A stretch of DNA of 64,000 nt from JAIQFL01 sp035295745 (GCA_035295745.1 DATGIL010000047.1:89092-153091), one strand, 5' to 3'. Numbered from the stretch's first letter, positions 1 through 9,463 are shown. The notes: generated by a model from the sequence alone, not told the origin. A program made the numbers and translations.

Positions 1-744
1 GACGATCACGAGCGTGGAGCCCTTGACAATCTTAGACGACAAAAGCGCCGATGCACCGATTGGCACAATTTGATCATCATCTCCATGAAGGATCAGAGTG
101 GGGACGTCAATCTTCTTGAGGTCCTCGGTCAAATCGGTTTCGGAGAACGCCTTGATGCAATCGTAGGCGGCTTTGTGGCCGGCAAGCATGCCTTGCATCC
201 AGAAGGAGTCCCGCACTCCCTGCGAGACCTGGGCTCCGGGCCGGTTGGCGCCGTAGAAGGGAGCACTGAGATCCTTGAAGAACTGCGAGCGATCGGCAAG
301 CACGCTAGCGCGAAGCTGATCGAACACCTCGATCGGCAAGCCCCCGGGGTTGGACGGCGTTTTGAGCATCAGCGGCGGAATGGCGCTAATCAGCACTGCC
401 TTGGCGACACGCCTGGTTCCGTGGCGGCCGATGTATCGTGTGACTTCCCCGCCCCCCGTAGAGTGGCCAACGTGGATCGCATCGCGAAGGTCGAGCGCGG
501 CGACCAACTCGGCAAGGTCGTCCGCATAGGTGTCCAGGTCATTGCCATCCCACGTTTGATCCGAGCGTCCGTGGCCCCTGCGGTCGTGGGCTACGCAGCG
601 GTAGCCGCGGGCAGCCAGAAAAATCATCTGGTCGTCCCACGCGTCGGCGCTCAAGGGCCAGCCGTGACTGAAGACGATTGGCTGCCCCTTCCCCCAATCC
701 TTGTAGTAGATCTGTGTCCCATCTTTGGTTGTGATTCTTGGCAT
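1..744 (-). CDS. Alpha/beta hydrolase, non-heme chloroperoxidase type (C-terminus beyond window)
   Basis: The reading frame is open from an ATG at 744 to the left edge (248 codons), so the C-terminus is missing. The N-terminus has the beta-hairpin start (MPRITTKDGTQIYYKDWG), the oxyanion HGW motif, the DRRGHGRS turn and the nucleophile elbow GHSTGGGE. Near the cut end, LILHGDDDQIVP carries the acid Asp. These are hallmarks of the cofactor-free chloroperoxidase/arylesterase branch of the alpha/beta hydrolases; the catalytic His would lie outside the window. The gene follows the metallo-hydrolase with a gap of about 26 bp, so co-transcription is likely. No signal peptide is seen, so it is probably cytoplasmic. 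The substrate cannot be inferred. Confidence 0.88.
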   Translation of the reverse strand, partial: MPRITTKDGTQIYYKDWGKGQPIVFSHGWPLSADAWDDQMIFLAARGYRCVAHDRRGHGRSDQTWDGNDLDTYADDLAELVAALDLRDAIHVGHSTGGGEVTRYIGRHGTRRVAKAVLISAIPPLMLKTPSNPGGLPIEVFDQLRASVLADRSQFFKDLSAPFYGANRPGAQVSQGVRDSFWMQGMLAGHKAAYDCIKAFSETDLTEDLKKIDVPTLILHGDDDQIVPIGASALLSSKIVKGSTLVIV

Positions 745-770
745 AGTTTCCTCTCTTCGATCTGACAGAT

Positions 771-1703
771 TTAGACACCTTGATAAACGAGCCCGGTGAA
801 CATAGCTGGAGTGATCAGGAACTGGCCCCATTTTGCGTCGAATGTGGCGGTCGGTTTGGCGGCGATGGTCTCGTCCAAAGACCGACCTTGTTTCTTCAGG
901 GCCGCCACTTTCTCCCGGATGCCCACCAACATGTCGCAAAACTCCGTCATCTCGGACTTGCCGCCCACAGGTCCGTGCCCCGGGATCACGATCGTCCCGC
1001 TATTTACCTGCGCGAGGTTGGCCACTGCCGCGCGAATCGATCCGTCGATGCTGCCTCCGGTGGAGTAGTCGATAAAAGGGTAAACGCCATTCCACCAGGT
1101 GTCGCCCACGTGGAGGACATCCGCGTCCATGAAATTGACCGAGATATCGCTATCGGTGTGCGCCGGCCCGTAATACTTCAGGAAGAGGCGCGTGTCATTG
1201 CAGCGCAGTTCGAAGTCCTTCTGGAACACCTTGGTTGGTAGGGCGCCGGCGGTCGCGGCTGGAAATGTGTAATTCCAGCCTTCGACCCGCGTGGCGACGG
1301 AAAGGTACTTCCACGTGTTTTCGTGCGCGGTGATCGCGGCTCCGGCGTCGTGCAGCCATGCGTTGCCGTCTGTGTGGTCCGTGTGCCAGTGGGTGTTAAT
1401 CAGATATTTGATCGGATCGGCGCTCATCGCCGTCAAAGCATTGGATAGCGCGGCCCGCGAGGCGGTAAAGCCGGCATCCACCAGAAGCTTGCCGTCGCGC
1501 CCGCATAGGACAGCGATGTTGCCTCCGGAGCCTTCAAGAACCGAGATGTTGCGGCGCAAAGGGTGGGTGACGATCGTTGCCTTCGCTGCTGCGTTGACCA
1601 TTGTCGGAACAATACCTTCCTCGCCCGCGATCAGTGGCCGACGAGCGAGCAGCACGGCCCCGACGCCGGCCACCGCAAAAAATCGACGACGTGAAATCTC
1701 CAT
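771..1703 (-). CDS. Tat-exported metallo-beta-lactamase-fold hydrolase
   Basis: The 310-aa protein starts with a twin-arginine signal (SRRRFFAVAGVGAVLLA) that places it in the periplasm. The metal site is the HxHxDH motif in NTHWHTDHTDGN, followed by later ligands in GDTWW and IPGHGP. It is a two-zinc MBL-fold hydrolase; the subgroup (quinoprotein-relay, lactonase or lactamase-like) is not clear. The frame extends upstream to 1784, but the ATG at 1703 is preferred because it places the Tat motif at the N-terminus. It lies upstream of, and probably co-transcribed with, the alpha/beta hydrolase. Confidence 0.85.
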   Translation of the reverse strand: MEISRRRFFAVAGVGAVLLARRPLIAGEEGIVPTMVNAAAKATIVTHPLRRNISVLEGSGGNIAVLCGRDGKLLVDAGFTASRAALSNALTAMSADPIKYLINTHWHTDHTDGNAWLHDAGAAITAHENTWKYLSVATRVEGWNYTFPAATAGALPTKVFQKDFELRCNDTRLFLKYYGPAHTDSDISVNFMDADVLHVGDTWWNGVYPFIDYSTGGSIDGSIRAAVANLAQVNSGTIVIPGHGPVGGKSEMTEFCDMLVGIREKVAALKKQGRSLDETIAAKPTATFDAKWGQFLITPAMFTGLVYQGV

Positions 1704-2491
1704 TCCTTCAACATCCCTCGGCTGTCGTTTCAGTAGCATTTGTGCCGCTCCCTTGGTTGTTCCAGCGTTGCGGTTCCATTCCATTCCGTGAGTTCGATGA
1801 ACCTTCTTGCTGCCACCCGCGACATTCCACGCGGTACATGAGCTGTTTCGCGTTTTTCAAGTGCGGAACCGTTCTCTGGGTTTGAAGAAGGCACTCTGCT
1901 AACCATTCCTCCGAATCCCGCGCCGCTCTCCCAAAAGGGTTTATCTGATTCGGTCCACCGATCGAGACGACCTGACGACACGTCTGCCCAATCACTCGGA
2001 CAGCTGGTCGACTCTCGCACGGATCATGCTCTGCGCGATCGCTTCCGGCTGCACGCTGCCGAGCAGGCGCACCCGTCCCGAGCGGGCCTCTCGGGCATGC
2101 TACGGCCGCGAGGCTGCAACTTGTGGCGGCGGAAGTTACTCTGATCTGCGCACTGAACGCGTCTGGAGCGGAATATTTTCAGCGCACCCCACAGAGAGGC
2201 CGGACTGGCGATAAGTCGGATAGGAACCAGGTTCTGCGCTCGCCTGGTCAGTTCAGCAGCGGTCCCGGCGCTTGCCACAAGACCTCGGCGAGTTGGTTTT
2301 TCGGATCCCCACCTGGTTTTTCTTGTTACCATTCCCTCGCGGGCTCGGGTTAAGGTTTGCGAGCACGCGATCATGCGAATCGCTGTCGTACCATAAAACA
2401 GAGGTGAGATTCGCTGGCTAACCAAGTAGACAAACCGGAGTCCGATGACGTTCTTCTTCCGCTCTGAAAGACATTTGGCAATGAACCCAAC
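1704..2491. other. Intergenic stretch without a credible gene
   Basis: About 790 bp between the leftward metallo-hydrolase and the rightward ATPase gene. Short frames on both strands are arginine/serine-rich and resemble no protein family. It probably holds the two divergent promoters; no strong consensus promoter or repeat was seen. Confidence 0.5.
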
Positions 2492-3682
2492 ATGGAACTG
2501 AAATCCGTCACGATCCACAACTTCAAGGCACTTCAGAACATCCACCTCACGGATATCCCTAATTTCGTAGTCCTTGTCGGCGCCAATGGGTCAGGCAAAT
2601 CAACACTATTCGACGTCTTTGGATTCCTGCGTGACGCCTTGACCGGAAATGTTCGGCAGGCCCTCGATGCGCGCGGACGGTTCCCCGAGGTTGTTACGAG
2701 AGGCCACGAGAACGATACGATACTTGTAGAGCTTCAAGTTGACCTGCCGATTGCTGGCAGATCCCGGCTGGTTACCTACCACCTGGAGATCGGACTTGAG
2801 AATGGCCGCCCGGTCGTTAAGCATGAGTTCCTTCGGTACAAACGAGGCCGTTACGGCGCGCCATTCTACTTTCTCGACTTCCACAACGGCTCGGGTTTTG
2901 CGATCAGGAATGAGGAAGATTTTGACAAACCCGACGAACAACTCCAGCGGGAAGAACAGGAACTGGAATCGCCAGATATTCTTGCTATTAAAGGTCTCGG
3001 CCAATTCCAGCGCTTCCGGGCGGCCAGCGCGCTACGTCAACTTTTGGAAAACTGGCACGTCTCAGACTTCCATATCAGCGCCGCGCGAGGCCGGAAAGAG
3101 GCAATCGGCGTTGCAGAGCACCTGTCGGAGACAGGGGAGAATCTACCACGAGTTGCCCAATATCTCTACGAGAACCACCGCCCTATTTTCAAAACTATCC
3201 TCACTCGAATGCAGGAGCGTGTCCCAGGTATCAGCGGTGTCGAGCCGGAACTGACGCAGGACGGTTATCTTATCCTTCGTTTCCGCGACGGCACTTTTAA
3301 GACCCCTTTCCTGGACCGTTATGTCTCCGACGGGACCATCAAGATGTTTGCCTATCTAGTGCTCCTCCACGATCCTAAACCTCACCCTCTTCTTTGCATC
3401 GAGGAACCGGAGAATCAACTATACCCAAGTTTGATGAGCGAACTCGCCGAGGAGTTTCGCGACTATGCGCGCAGGGGCGGCCAAGTGATGGTATCCACGC
3501 ATTCCCCGGATCTCTTGAATGCGGTTCGGCTGGAGGAAGTTCTCTGGCTTATAAAAAAAGACGGACTCTCCGAGATCCGGCGCGCACAAGACGATCCGCA
3601 AGTAAAGCGCTACATGGAGCAAGGCGACAAGATGGGATATCTCTGGAAGCAAGGGTTCTTCACAGGGGTAGATCCGGCATGA
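2492..3682 (+). CDS. AAA/ABC-type ATPase, OLD/RecF-like, putative defence protein
   Basis: This 396-aa SMC/RecF-type ATPase belongs to the AAA_15/AAA_21 kind. Walker A is GANGSGKST at about residues 30-38. A degenerate signature YVSDGT precedes Walker B (LLCIEEPENQLYP), and the switch His is in STHSPDLL. The N-terminus MELKSVTIHNFKAL is the usual first beta-strand of these proteins. There is no C-terminal nuclease domain. Instead the next gene, overlapping by 4 nt (ATGA), encodes a Toprim-like DUF4276 protein. ATPase plus separate Toprim partner is typical of OLD/AbiL/Septu-like anti-phage modules, so a defence role is inferred from family and context. It is flanked by unrelated housekeeping genes. 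Confidence 0.9.
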   Translation: MELKSVTIHNFKALQNIHLTDIPNFVVLVGANGSGKSTLFDVFGFLRDALTGNVRQALDARGRFPEVVTRGHENDTILVELQVDLPIAGRSRLVTYHLEIGLENGRPVVKHEFLRYKRGRYGAPFYFLDFHNGSGFAIRNEEDFDKPDEQLQREEQELESPDILAIKGLGQFQRFRAASALRQLLENWHVSDFHISAARGRKEAIGVAEHLSETGENLPRVAQYLYENHRPIFKTILTRMQERVPGISGVEPELTQDGYLILRFRDGTFKTPFLDRYVSDGTIKMFAYLVLLHDPKPHPLLCIEEPENQLYPSLMSELAEEFRDYARRGGQVMVSTHSPDLLNAVRLEEVLWLIKKDGLSEIRRAQDDPQVKRYMEQGDKMGYLWKQGFFTGVDPA

Positions 3683-4260
3683 ACGAAGTGGTTTTCTTTC
3701 TTGAGGAGGAATCTGCCAAGGCGCTATTAGAACGAATATTTCCTCATTTGATTCCCCCTGGGGACGAGATCCATCCACGCTTCATTGTTTTTGAAGGTAA
3801 ACAGGATCTCGAGAAGCAGCTGCCGAACAAGTTGCGGGGCTATTTGAATCCGCGGGCTCGCTTTATCGTGATGCGGGATCAAGATCAGGCTGATTGCCGG
3901 AAGACTAAGAGGACACTAGCGGCTATCTGTACCGGTGCGGGTCATCCTCAAACGACGGTACGTATCGCCTGCCGCGAATTGGAGGCTTTCTACATCGGCG
4001 ACCTTCTGGCTGTCGAGAAAGGGTTGGATATCAGCGGCCTTGCAGGCAAGCAGGCTAAGGCGAAGTTTCGCGATCCCGACCGGTTGGTCAGTCCGTCCTT
4101 TGAACTACAAAAACTAACCGGCAATCGCTACCACAAGGTGGCTGGCTCCCGTGCGATCGCTCCGCACCTCAACTTACAAGCACCTCGGTCCAGGAGCTTT
4201 CACCATCTCATCCGGGCCATCCGCCGTGCGAGTGATGATCTCTACAAAAGGACGCATTGA
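3679..4260 (+). CDS. DUF4276 family protein, Toprim-like nuclease partner
   Basis: The 193-aa protein starts at the ATG that overlaps the ATPase stop codon (ATGA). Its N-terminus VVFFLEEESAKALLE has the conserved acidic residue of a Toprim fold, and VMRDQDQADC provides the DxD-type metal motif; the RELEAFYIGD segment is also typical of DUF4276. The pattern fits a split OLD nuclease in which the ATPase and the Toprim domain are separate chains. The nuclease role is inferred from these motifs. The longer open frame reading back to 3394 overlaps the ATPase and is not believed. Confidence 0.82.
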   Translation: MNEVVFFLEEESAKALLERIFPHLIPPGDEIHPRFIVFEGKQDLEKQLPNKLRGYLNPRARFIVMRDQDQADCRKTKRTLAAICTGAGHPQTTVRIACRELEAFYIGDLLAVEKGLDISGLAGKQAKAKFRDPDRLVSPSFELQKLTGNRYHKVAGSRAIAPHLNLQAPRSRSFHHLIRAIRRASDDLYKRTH

Positions 4261-4466
4261 GATCGAAACTCTCTTGGTCCCCCAGTTTCGTTGTGCCAGC
4301 CGGATATTCGCGTCTTCCCGAGTTGCGCGTTGCCACGATTAATACTCGCTGATGCTGCTCCGGTTCCAGCGTCGCCTACCAAAAACAGCGTCCACCAAGT
4401 CCCGTCGCGAACTTTCCAGTATCCATGGCGCATTTTCCACCGGTGCCTACCTACGCACTCCCGGCA

Positions 4467-6989
4467 CTACCGCTGCCAGAGTATCTGTGAAGATTCCAGA
4501 GGCAGGAACATTCCGGGATGCTGAGGCCGCGCGCGCGGCGTAAAGGCATCCGCCGGCCGATCGGCGGGGACTGAAGCCTTGTAGACATAGCCGCCGTCCG
4601 CGAGGCGATCGCCGCGCGACATGGGTTGGCGAACGGCGTGTCCTCCATCGTGGGCATCCGCATAGATTTCCACCAGGACCGATTCCGGATCGACACCGCC
4701 AAAGCTGACCGGCACCGAGAACTCATGGCCTTGGGGGGAATCGTGGACCTGGACCGCGCCGAATCGCAGCTCGTGCCAGTGCGCCTCCATCGCCCTGCGC
4801 CATTCCAGCAGCGCGGCTCCAGCTTTCCCGCCGTCTTTGGCACGCTCCCGATAGGCGGTGGCGGCCGGCACGTAGTGCGAATCCGTGTACTGCCTCACCG
4901 TTCGATTTGCGGAATAATAAGGCGCCAGCCGCGCCATGCTCTCGCGCATTCGCGCCACCCAGGCGTGTGGAATTCCGTCGCCATCACGCGTATAGAACTC
5001 GGGCACCACCTGCTGTTCCAGCAAATCGTACAACGCGTTCGCTTCCGCGCGGTCCCAAGCCGGGTCGTCGCCGTGCTCGAAGCCGTCGCCAATAGCCCAT
5101 CCCACATCGGACGAGAACGCTTCGGCCCACCATCCATCCAGCTCCGAGAGATTCAACCCGCCATTCACCAACACCTTCATGCCGCTGGTGCCGGAGGCTT
5201 CCCACGGACGGCGCGGTGTGTTGACCCACACGTCCACGCCTTGCACCAGTTGCTGAGTGAGGAGCATGTCGTAGTCGCTGAGAAAGACCACATGGCCGGC
5301 GACATCCTGGCGGTGGAGGAATTGGCTCCAGCGGCGTATCAACTCCTGCCCCGCACCGTCCTGCGGATGCGCTTTGCCGGCGAGAATCAACTGGACGGGG
5401 CGCTCGCGATTGGTCAGGATCCGCACCAGGCGTTCGGGGTCCTCCAGCAGCAGCGCCGGGCGTTTGTATGTCGCAAAGCGCCGCGCAAAACCTAGCGTCA
5501 GCGCATTCGGATCGAAGATCCGGCCCGCCGCGTTGATCTCTTCCCGCGACGCCCCCTGGCTGGCACGCTGTCGCGTCAGGCGTTTGCGTGTGAAGTCGAT
5601 GAGCTCGCGCGTGGTGCCGGTGCGCAGACGCCAGAGTTGCTCGTCCGGTATCTTGCGAATCTCGTTTTCGAGGCCTTCGGTCTCTCCGCGCCAACGATGT
5701 TCCGTGGACGCGTCGGCCCACAGGCAGCGCGCGTCAAAACACTCCCAGGTGGGCGTGTGGACGCCGTTGGTGACGTACCCGACGGGCACGTCGTCCTCGG
5801 GCCAGCGCGAAAACATCCCTTGAAAGAGCCGGCGGCTGACCTTCCCGTGCAGGCGGCTGACGCCGTTCACGAATGCGCAGCCGCGCATCGCCAGGTATGC
5901 CATATTGAACGGTTCATCAGGACCACCGTGGCCCGACTGCCCCATCGCCAACAGATCTTCGAACGGAATGTGCAGACGTTCATTGGCGTAGAAATTGAAA
6001 TACTTCCGCACCAGGTCCGGCGCGAAACGATCGAATCCCGCGTCAACCGCCGTATGCGTAGTGAACACGTTGCCCGCGCGGGTGACCGTGAGCGCCTGGT
6101 CGAAAGGCACCTGGTGGTCGAGCATAAACGACCGCGCACGCTCCAGTACCGCAAACGCAGCGTGGCCTTCGTTGAGGTGGCAGACTTCCGGATCGAGTCC
6201 GAGCTTGCGCAGCAAGCGCCATCCCGCAATCCCCAAGACGGCTTCCTGACGAATCCGCAGATCGGGTCCGCCTCCGTACAATTCGCTGGTAATGCCTCGA
6301 TAGCTGGGCGGATTCCCCGGATCATTGGAATCCAGCAGGTAGAGCATGCACCTTCCCACCCGCACCTGCCAGACGCGAATCCACATCTTCAGTCCAGGCA
6401 GGACCACCGAGAGCCGGACCCATTCGCCATTCTTTTCGCGGACCGGCGTAATCGGCAATTGACCTGGGTCATTGAAAGGATAGAGGGCCAGTTGATTGCC
6501 ATTGGAATCGATTTCCTGACGAAAGTACCCCTGCTGATAGAGCAGACCGATGGCGACCACTGGAACACCGAGATCGTGGGCCGCCTTGAGCTGGTCTCCG
6601 GCCACATTTCCCAAGCCGCCGGAATAGATCGGCAACGACTCGCTCAGCATGTACTCCATGCTGAAATAGGCCGCCAGTTTCAACTCGGAACCCGAATGCG
6701 CCGTGTCAAACCATCGTGTTTCCTTGGCCGCTTCCCGTTGCTCGCGCAGAATCTCCTCGGCCCTTCGCCGGAACGCCGGGTCCGACCACGCGGCGTGATA
6801 CTTCTCCTGAGACACGGTTTGCAGGATGAGCCACGGGTTCTGGGTGAGCTCCCACAAATCGGGATCGAGCCGTCCCCACAATTCGTCAGCGGAATGGTTC
6901 CAGCTCCATCTCAGGTTCAGGGCGAGTTCGGCCAATGCATCCGATTCGCGATTTTCCGCAGGCAGATTGGTGTAGATTGGATTGCTCAT
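4467..6989 (-). CDS. glgP: Alpha-glucan (glycogen) phosphorylase
   Basis: This 840-aa enzyme releases glucose-1-phosphate from glycogen-like glucans. The N-terminus has the DUF3417 extension (NLRWSWNHSADELW) found in the bacterial/archaeal alpha-glucan phosphorylase subfamily. The body contains HLNEGHAAF and TTHTAVDAGFDRF, and the PLP-lysine region is GTSGMKVLVNGGLNLS followed by ELDGWW. The frame can be extended to a TTG at 7004, but the ATG at 6989 starts the usual MSNPIY-like terminus. The C-terminal about 130 residues carry the beta-rich tail seen in this subfamily. It stands alone; no other glycogen gene is in the window. Confidence 0.95.
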   Translation of the reverse strand: MSNPIYTNLPAENRESDALAELALNLRWSWNHSADELWGRLDPDLWELTQNPWLILQTVSQEKYHAAWSDPAFRRRAEEILREQREAAKETRWFDTAHSGSELKLAAYFSMEYMLSESLPIYSGGLGNVAGDQLKAAHDLGVPVVAIGLLYQQGYFRQEIDSNGNQLALYPFNDPGQLPITPVREKNGEWVRLSVVLPGLKMWIRVWQVRVGRCMLYLLDSNDPGNPPSYRGITSELYGGGPDLRIRQEAVLGIAGWRLLRKLGLDPEVCHLNEGHAAFAVLERARSFMLDHQVPFDQALTVTRAGNVFTTHTAVDAGFDRFAPDLVRKYFNFYANERLHIPFEDLLAMGQSGHGGPDEPFNMAYLAMRGCAFVNGVSRLHGKVSRRLFQGMFSRWPEDDVPVGYVTNGVHTPTWECFDARCLWADASTEHRWRGETEGLENEIRKIPDEQLWRLRTGTTRELIDFTRKRLTRQRASQGASREEINAAGRIFDPNALTLGFARRFATYKRPALLLEDPERLVRILTNRERPVQLILAGKAHPQDGAGQELIRRWSQFLHRQDVAGHVVFLSDYDMLLTQQLVQGVDVWVNTPRRPWEASGTSGMKVLVNGGLNLSELDGWWAEAFSSDVGWAIGDGFEHGDDPAWDRAEANALYDLLEQQVVPEFYTRDGDGIPHAWVARMRESMARLAPYYSANRTVRQYTDSHYVPAATAYRERAKDGGKAGAALLEWRRAMEAHWHELRFGAVQVHDSPQGHEFSVPVSFGGVDPESVLVEIYADAHDGGHAVRQPMSRGDRLADGGYVYKASVPADRPADAFTPRARPQHPGMFLPLESSQILWQR

Positions 6990-7025
6990 GACAGGCCAGT
7001 ACAAGTACTAGATGGTGCCGTGGCT

Positions 7026-7802
7026 TCAAGGTTTCGCTTTGATCGCGAAATCGTACACCTGGATGTTCAGCTTGTTTTCGGTATACTCCACCACGGCGTA
7101 CTCGCCGGGCGGCAGTGGTTCTTTGGACCAGATCTTGTACAGACCATCCGAAGTGAGCTGTTGCTGGAAGGTCTCCACCATGGTCGGCTCTTCGAGCAAT
7201 TCCTTGGTGACCGGCATGTACGTCAGGTTTTCGACAATGCGGATGGCGCCCTTCGGGGTGAGCTTCGCAATCCCGAATCGCTCGGTTTCCGAGAGCTGGA
7301 TGAAGAACTCCTGATCGCCGTTGTCGAAGACGTGTTCTGAGTGTGCTCCCTGCAGTTCCAGCGTCGCCTTGCCGGACACGGCGGGGATGGGCGATAGCTT
7401 CTGCAGGACACTCCTTCCCTTATTGGTGTGAACGGTGGCCTCGGCGGCCTTGATGACGCGGGTCTGCTTGCCTTCGATCCAGTAGACCCCCGATTCCTGA
7501 GGAATCTGCGCGACCTGCCTCTTGAGATCGCGCTCCACCTTTTCTTCTTCGGAGATGACCTTGGCGTCTTTTTCGAGTGCCGCCTGCCGTTCGGCGATTT
7601 CGGATTCGGTGCGTTTCAAATCCACCAGTTCGAGCGGCATCTCCTCCCATTCGCTGCGCTCCACGCTGTAGTAACGCACGCGGTCCGATTCCACTTTGTA
7701 TTCGCGGACCAGATGGAAGTTGCCATCCTTCAGGTACAGCTTGAGGTTTGCCGCCCAAGCCGTCGCCACCAGAAGCGTGAACGCCAGCAGGTACTTGCGC
7801 AT
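7026..7802 (-). CDS. Exported protein of unknown function
   Basis: The 258-aa protein has a Sec signal peptide (MRKYLLAFTLLVATAWAA) and then a basic and acidic, coiled-coil-prone segment at about residues 50-95 (TESEIAERQAALEKDAKVIS). The second half is beta-rich and contains ELQGAHSEHVFD. I do not recognise a family. The frame reads back to 7934, but ATG 7802 precedes the signal peptide. It follows the P-loop gene by 11 bp and precedes glgP, so it probably belongs to the lpxD transcription unit. Confidence 0.7.
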   Translation of the reverse strand: MRKYLLAFTLLVATAWAANLKLYLKDGNFHLVREYKVESDRVRYYSVERSEWEEMPLELVDLKRTESEIAERQAALEKDAKVISEEEKVERDLKRQVAQIPQESGVYWIEGKQTRVIKAAEATVHTNKGRSVLQKLSPIPAVSGKATLELQGAHSEHVFDNGDQEFFIQLSETERFGIAKLTPKGAIRIVENLTYMPVTKELLEEPTMVETFQQQLTSDGLYKIWSKEPLPPGEYAVVEYTENKLNIQVYDFAIKAKP

Positions 7803-7813
7803 AACTCTACCGA

Positions 7814-8422
7814 CTACTGTACCGCCGAAACCCGGCTCTTCACAAAGCCCGCCACGGCCGCAGTGACATAGCGTGGGGGCTTTACCAGGAATTGCGGCTT
7901 CTGGTCCCATACGCCGCGCGCGATGTCGTCCCACATCGGACCGTTGATGCCACGGTCGATCACTACAAAGGCATCGGCGCGGTCCATGAAGCGCAGGCTC
8001 GAAGCCTTGAAATCCTGGCAGGAGAAATCGAGCAGCATCAGAAAGACGTCGGGCTTCACCAGCTCGAGCACGCTGTTCGATTCGACGATGACATTCCGGC
8101 TGTTGTCCAGAATCTTGTGTAGCGTGCCCGCTGCCCGCGCCAACTCGCCGGATGGCGCACGAAGCCAGAACGAACGGTCCGCTCCCGCAGCCAGGAATCG
8201 GCCGGAGTCCGTCTTGCTCGGCTCATACTCTTCGCTGAGGGCAAAAGGATGGTCCGGCTCGGCTTCGCAGCCACACTCTTTGCCCTCGTTGGCACATACT
8301 CCATGTCCGTACTGCGTGATCTTGACTGCAGTCCATTTACAGTCTCGCAGACGGCGGATCAGCCCTGCTACCACGGAGGTCTTTCCAATGTTCCGCGAGT
8401 GTCCGCCCACTACCACGAGCAT
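7814..8422 (-). CDS. MobB-like P-loop NTPase of unknown role
   Basis: The 202-aa protein starts with a P-loop, VVGGHSRNIGKTSVVAGL, and then AVKITQYGHG, which parallels the MobB (molybdopterin guanine dinucleotide) family start. A cysteine cluster CANEGKECGCE follows at about residues 43-53, which could bind a metal. No other molybdenum-cofactor gene is nearby. Instead the gene abuts the lpxD stop with no spacer, so the two are probably co-translated. The function is therefore open: a GTPase in cofactor trafficking or an envelope-linked nucleotide-binding protein are both possible. Confidence 0.72.
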   Translation of the reverse strand: MLVVVGGHSRNIGKTSVVAGLIRRLRDCKWTAVKITQYGHGVCANEGKECGCEAEPDHPFALSEEYEPSKTDSGRFLAAGADRSFWLRAPSGELARAAGTLHKILDNSRNVIVESNSVLELVKPDVFLMLLDFSCQDFKASSLRFMDRADAFVVIDRGINGPMWDDIARGVWDQKPQFLVKPPRYVTAAVAGFVKSRVSAVQ

Positions 8423-9451
8423 TCAATCCCTCCTTTCGAGTTCACTCAAACGGCGCTTCAGCTCGGCTAACTCACGCCGCATATCGGGGAGACGAGCCAG
8501 GTTGGCGAGTTGCTCCAGGTGCTGCCTCAAGGGACGGGCGGGCGTGCCCCACACAGTCTCACCGGATCGCACGATCTTCGAAGTCAGCACACCGCAGCCC
8601 GAGCCTAACACCGCGCGCGATTCGATGCGCGCTTTGTCGCCGATCCCGACCTGTCCGCCGATCACGGCGTAATCTTCCACCACCACCTGCCCTGAGAATC
8701 CCGTCTGCGCCGCCACCACCACGTGGCGGCCGATCCGGCAGTTGTGTCCCACATGCACCATGTTATCGAGTTTGGTGCCTTCACCGATTATGGTGACACC
8801 GAGCGCTGCGCGATCGACGCAGCAATTCGCCCCGATCTCCACGAAGTCGCCGATCTCCACACGGCCGACTTGCGGGAATTTGTGCCAGCGGTCGCGATCC
8901 ATCACGTAGCCGAAACCGTCGGCGCCGATGACGCTTCCCGAATGAATGATAGCGCCGCGCCCGATATCGACGTTGTCGTAGATGGTCACGTTGGGATGGA
9001 GCACGCAGCCTTCGCCTAACATCACACGCTTGCCCACGAAGCAGCCCGCACCAATGCTGGTGGCGACACCGATGCGCGTAGCGTCGCCGACCACCGCGTG
9101 CGGCGCAACATGGACGAGAGCGCCCATCTCGACATCTTTGCCGATCACCGCGGTGGGATGAACGCCGGGTTTCAACTCGGCGGTCGGATAGAAGCGGCTC
9201 ATCACGCGCGCGAACGCAGTCCGGGGTTCGGGAACGCGAATGACGGTGCGATAGCTGGGGCTGGGCCACTCCGAGGGCACCAGCAGGCATCCGGCAGCGG
9301 AACTTTCGGCGTTGGCTGCCGCCTTTCGGTTTCCCACGAAGGCCACGTCTCCAGCACCCGCTGTCTCCAGCGCCGCGACGCTGATCACTTCCTTCTCGCC
9401 GTCGCCCTCAAAGGTGGCTCCGAGCCATTCCGCCAATTCGCGCACTCGCAT
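8423..9451 (-). CDS. lpxD: UDP-3-O-(3-hydroxyacyl)glucosamine N-acyltransferase LpxD
   Basis: The 342-aa acyltransferase adds the second hydroxyacyl chain in lipid A synthesis. The N-terminal uridine-binding domain (MRVRELAEWLGATF) is followed by a left-handed beta-helix of hexapeptide repeats. The catalytic His is in LDNMVHVGHNCRIG. The C-terminus ends in a short coiled coil (ELAELKRRLSELERRD), as usual. It is not next to fabZ/lpxA/lpxB, where lpxD often sits; instead it leads a unit with a MobB-like protein. There is no Shine-Dalgarno sequence; a -10-like TAAAAT ends 6 nt before the ATG. Confidence 0.95.
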   Translation of the reverse strand: MRVRELAEWLGATFEGDGEKEVISVAALETAGAGDVAFVGNRKAAANAESSAAGCLLVPSEWPSPSYRTVIRVPEPRTAFARVMSRFYPTAELKPGVHPTAVIGKDVEMGALVHVAPHAVVGDATRIGVATSIGAGCFVGKRVMLGEGCVLHPNVTIYDNVDIGRGAIIHSGSVIGADGFGYVMDRDRWHKFPQVGRVEIGDFVEIGANCCVDRAALGVTIIGEGTKLDNMVHVGHNCRIGRHVVVAAQTGFSGQVVVEDYAVIGGQVGIGDKARIESRAVLGSGCGVLTSKIVRSGETVWGTPARPLRQHLEQLANLARLPDMRRELAELKRRLSELERRD

Positions 9452-9457
9452 GGGTAG

Positions 9458-9463
9458 ATTTTA
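9458..9463 (-). promoter_or_regulatory. -10-like hexamer TAAAAT just before lpxD
   Basis: On the minus strand TAAAAT is followed by only 6 nt (CTACCC) and then the lpxD ATG. This spacing would put the transcription start at or next to the start codon, implying a leaderless mRNA. It is inferred from spacing only. Confidence 0.45.

Noticed and set aside
2024..2545. 173-codon open frame on the minus strand
   Set aside because: It overlaps the ATPase start, has no ribosome-binding site and resembles no family.
5637..7340. 567-codon open frame on the plus strand
   Set aside because: It is antisense to glgP and the next gene, has no family resemblance and mirrors the GC-rich codon pattern of the real genes.
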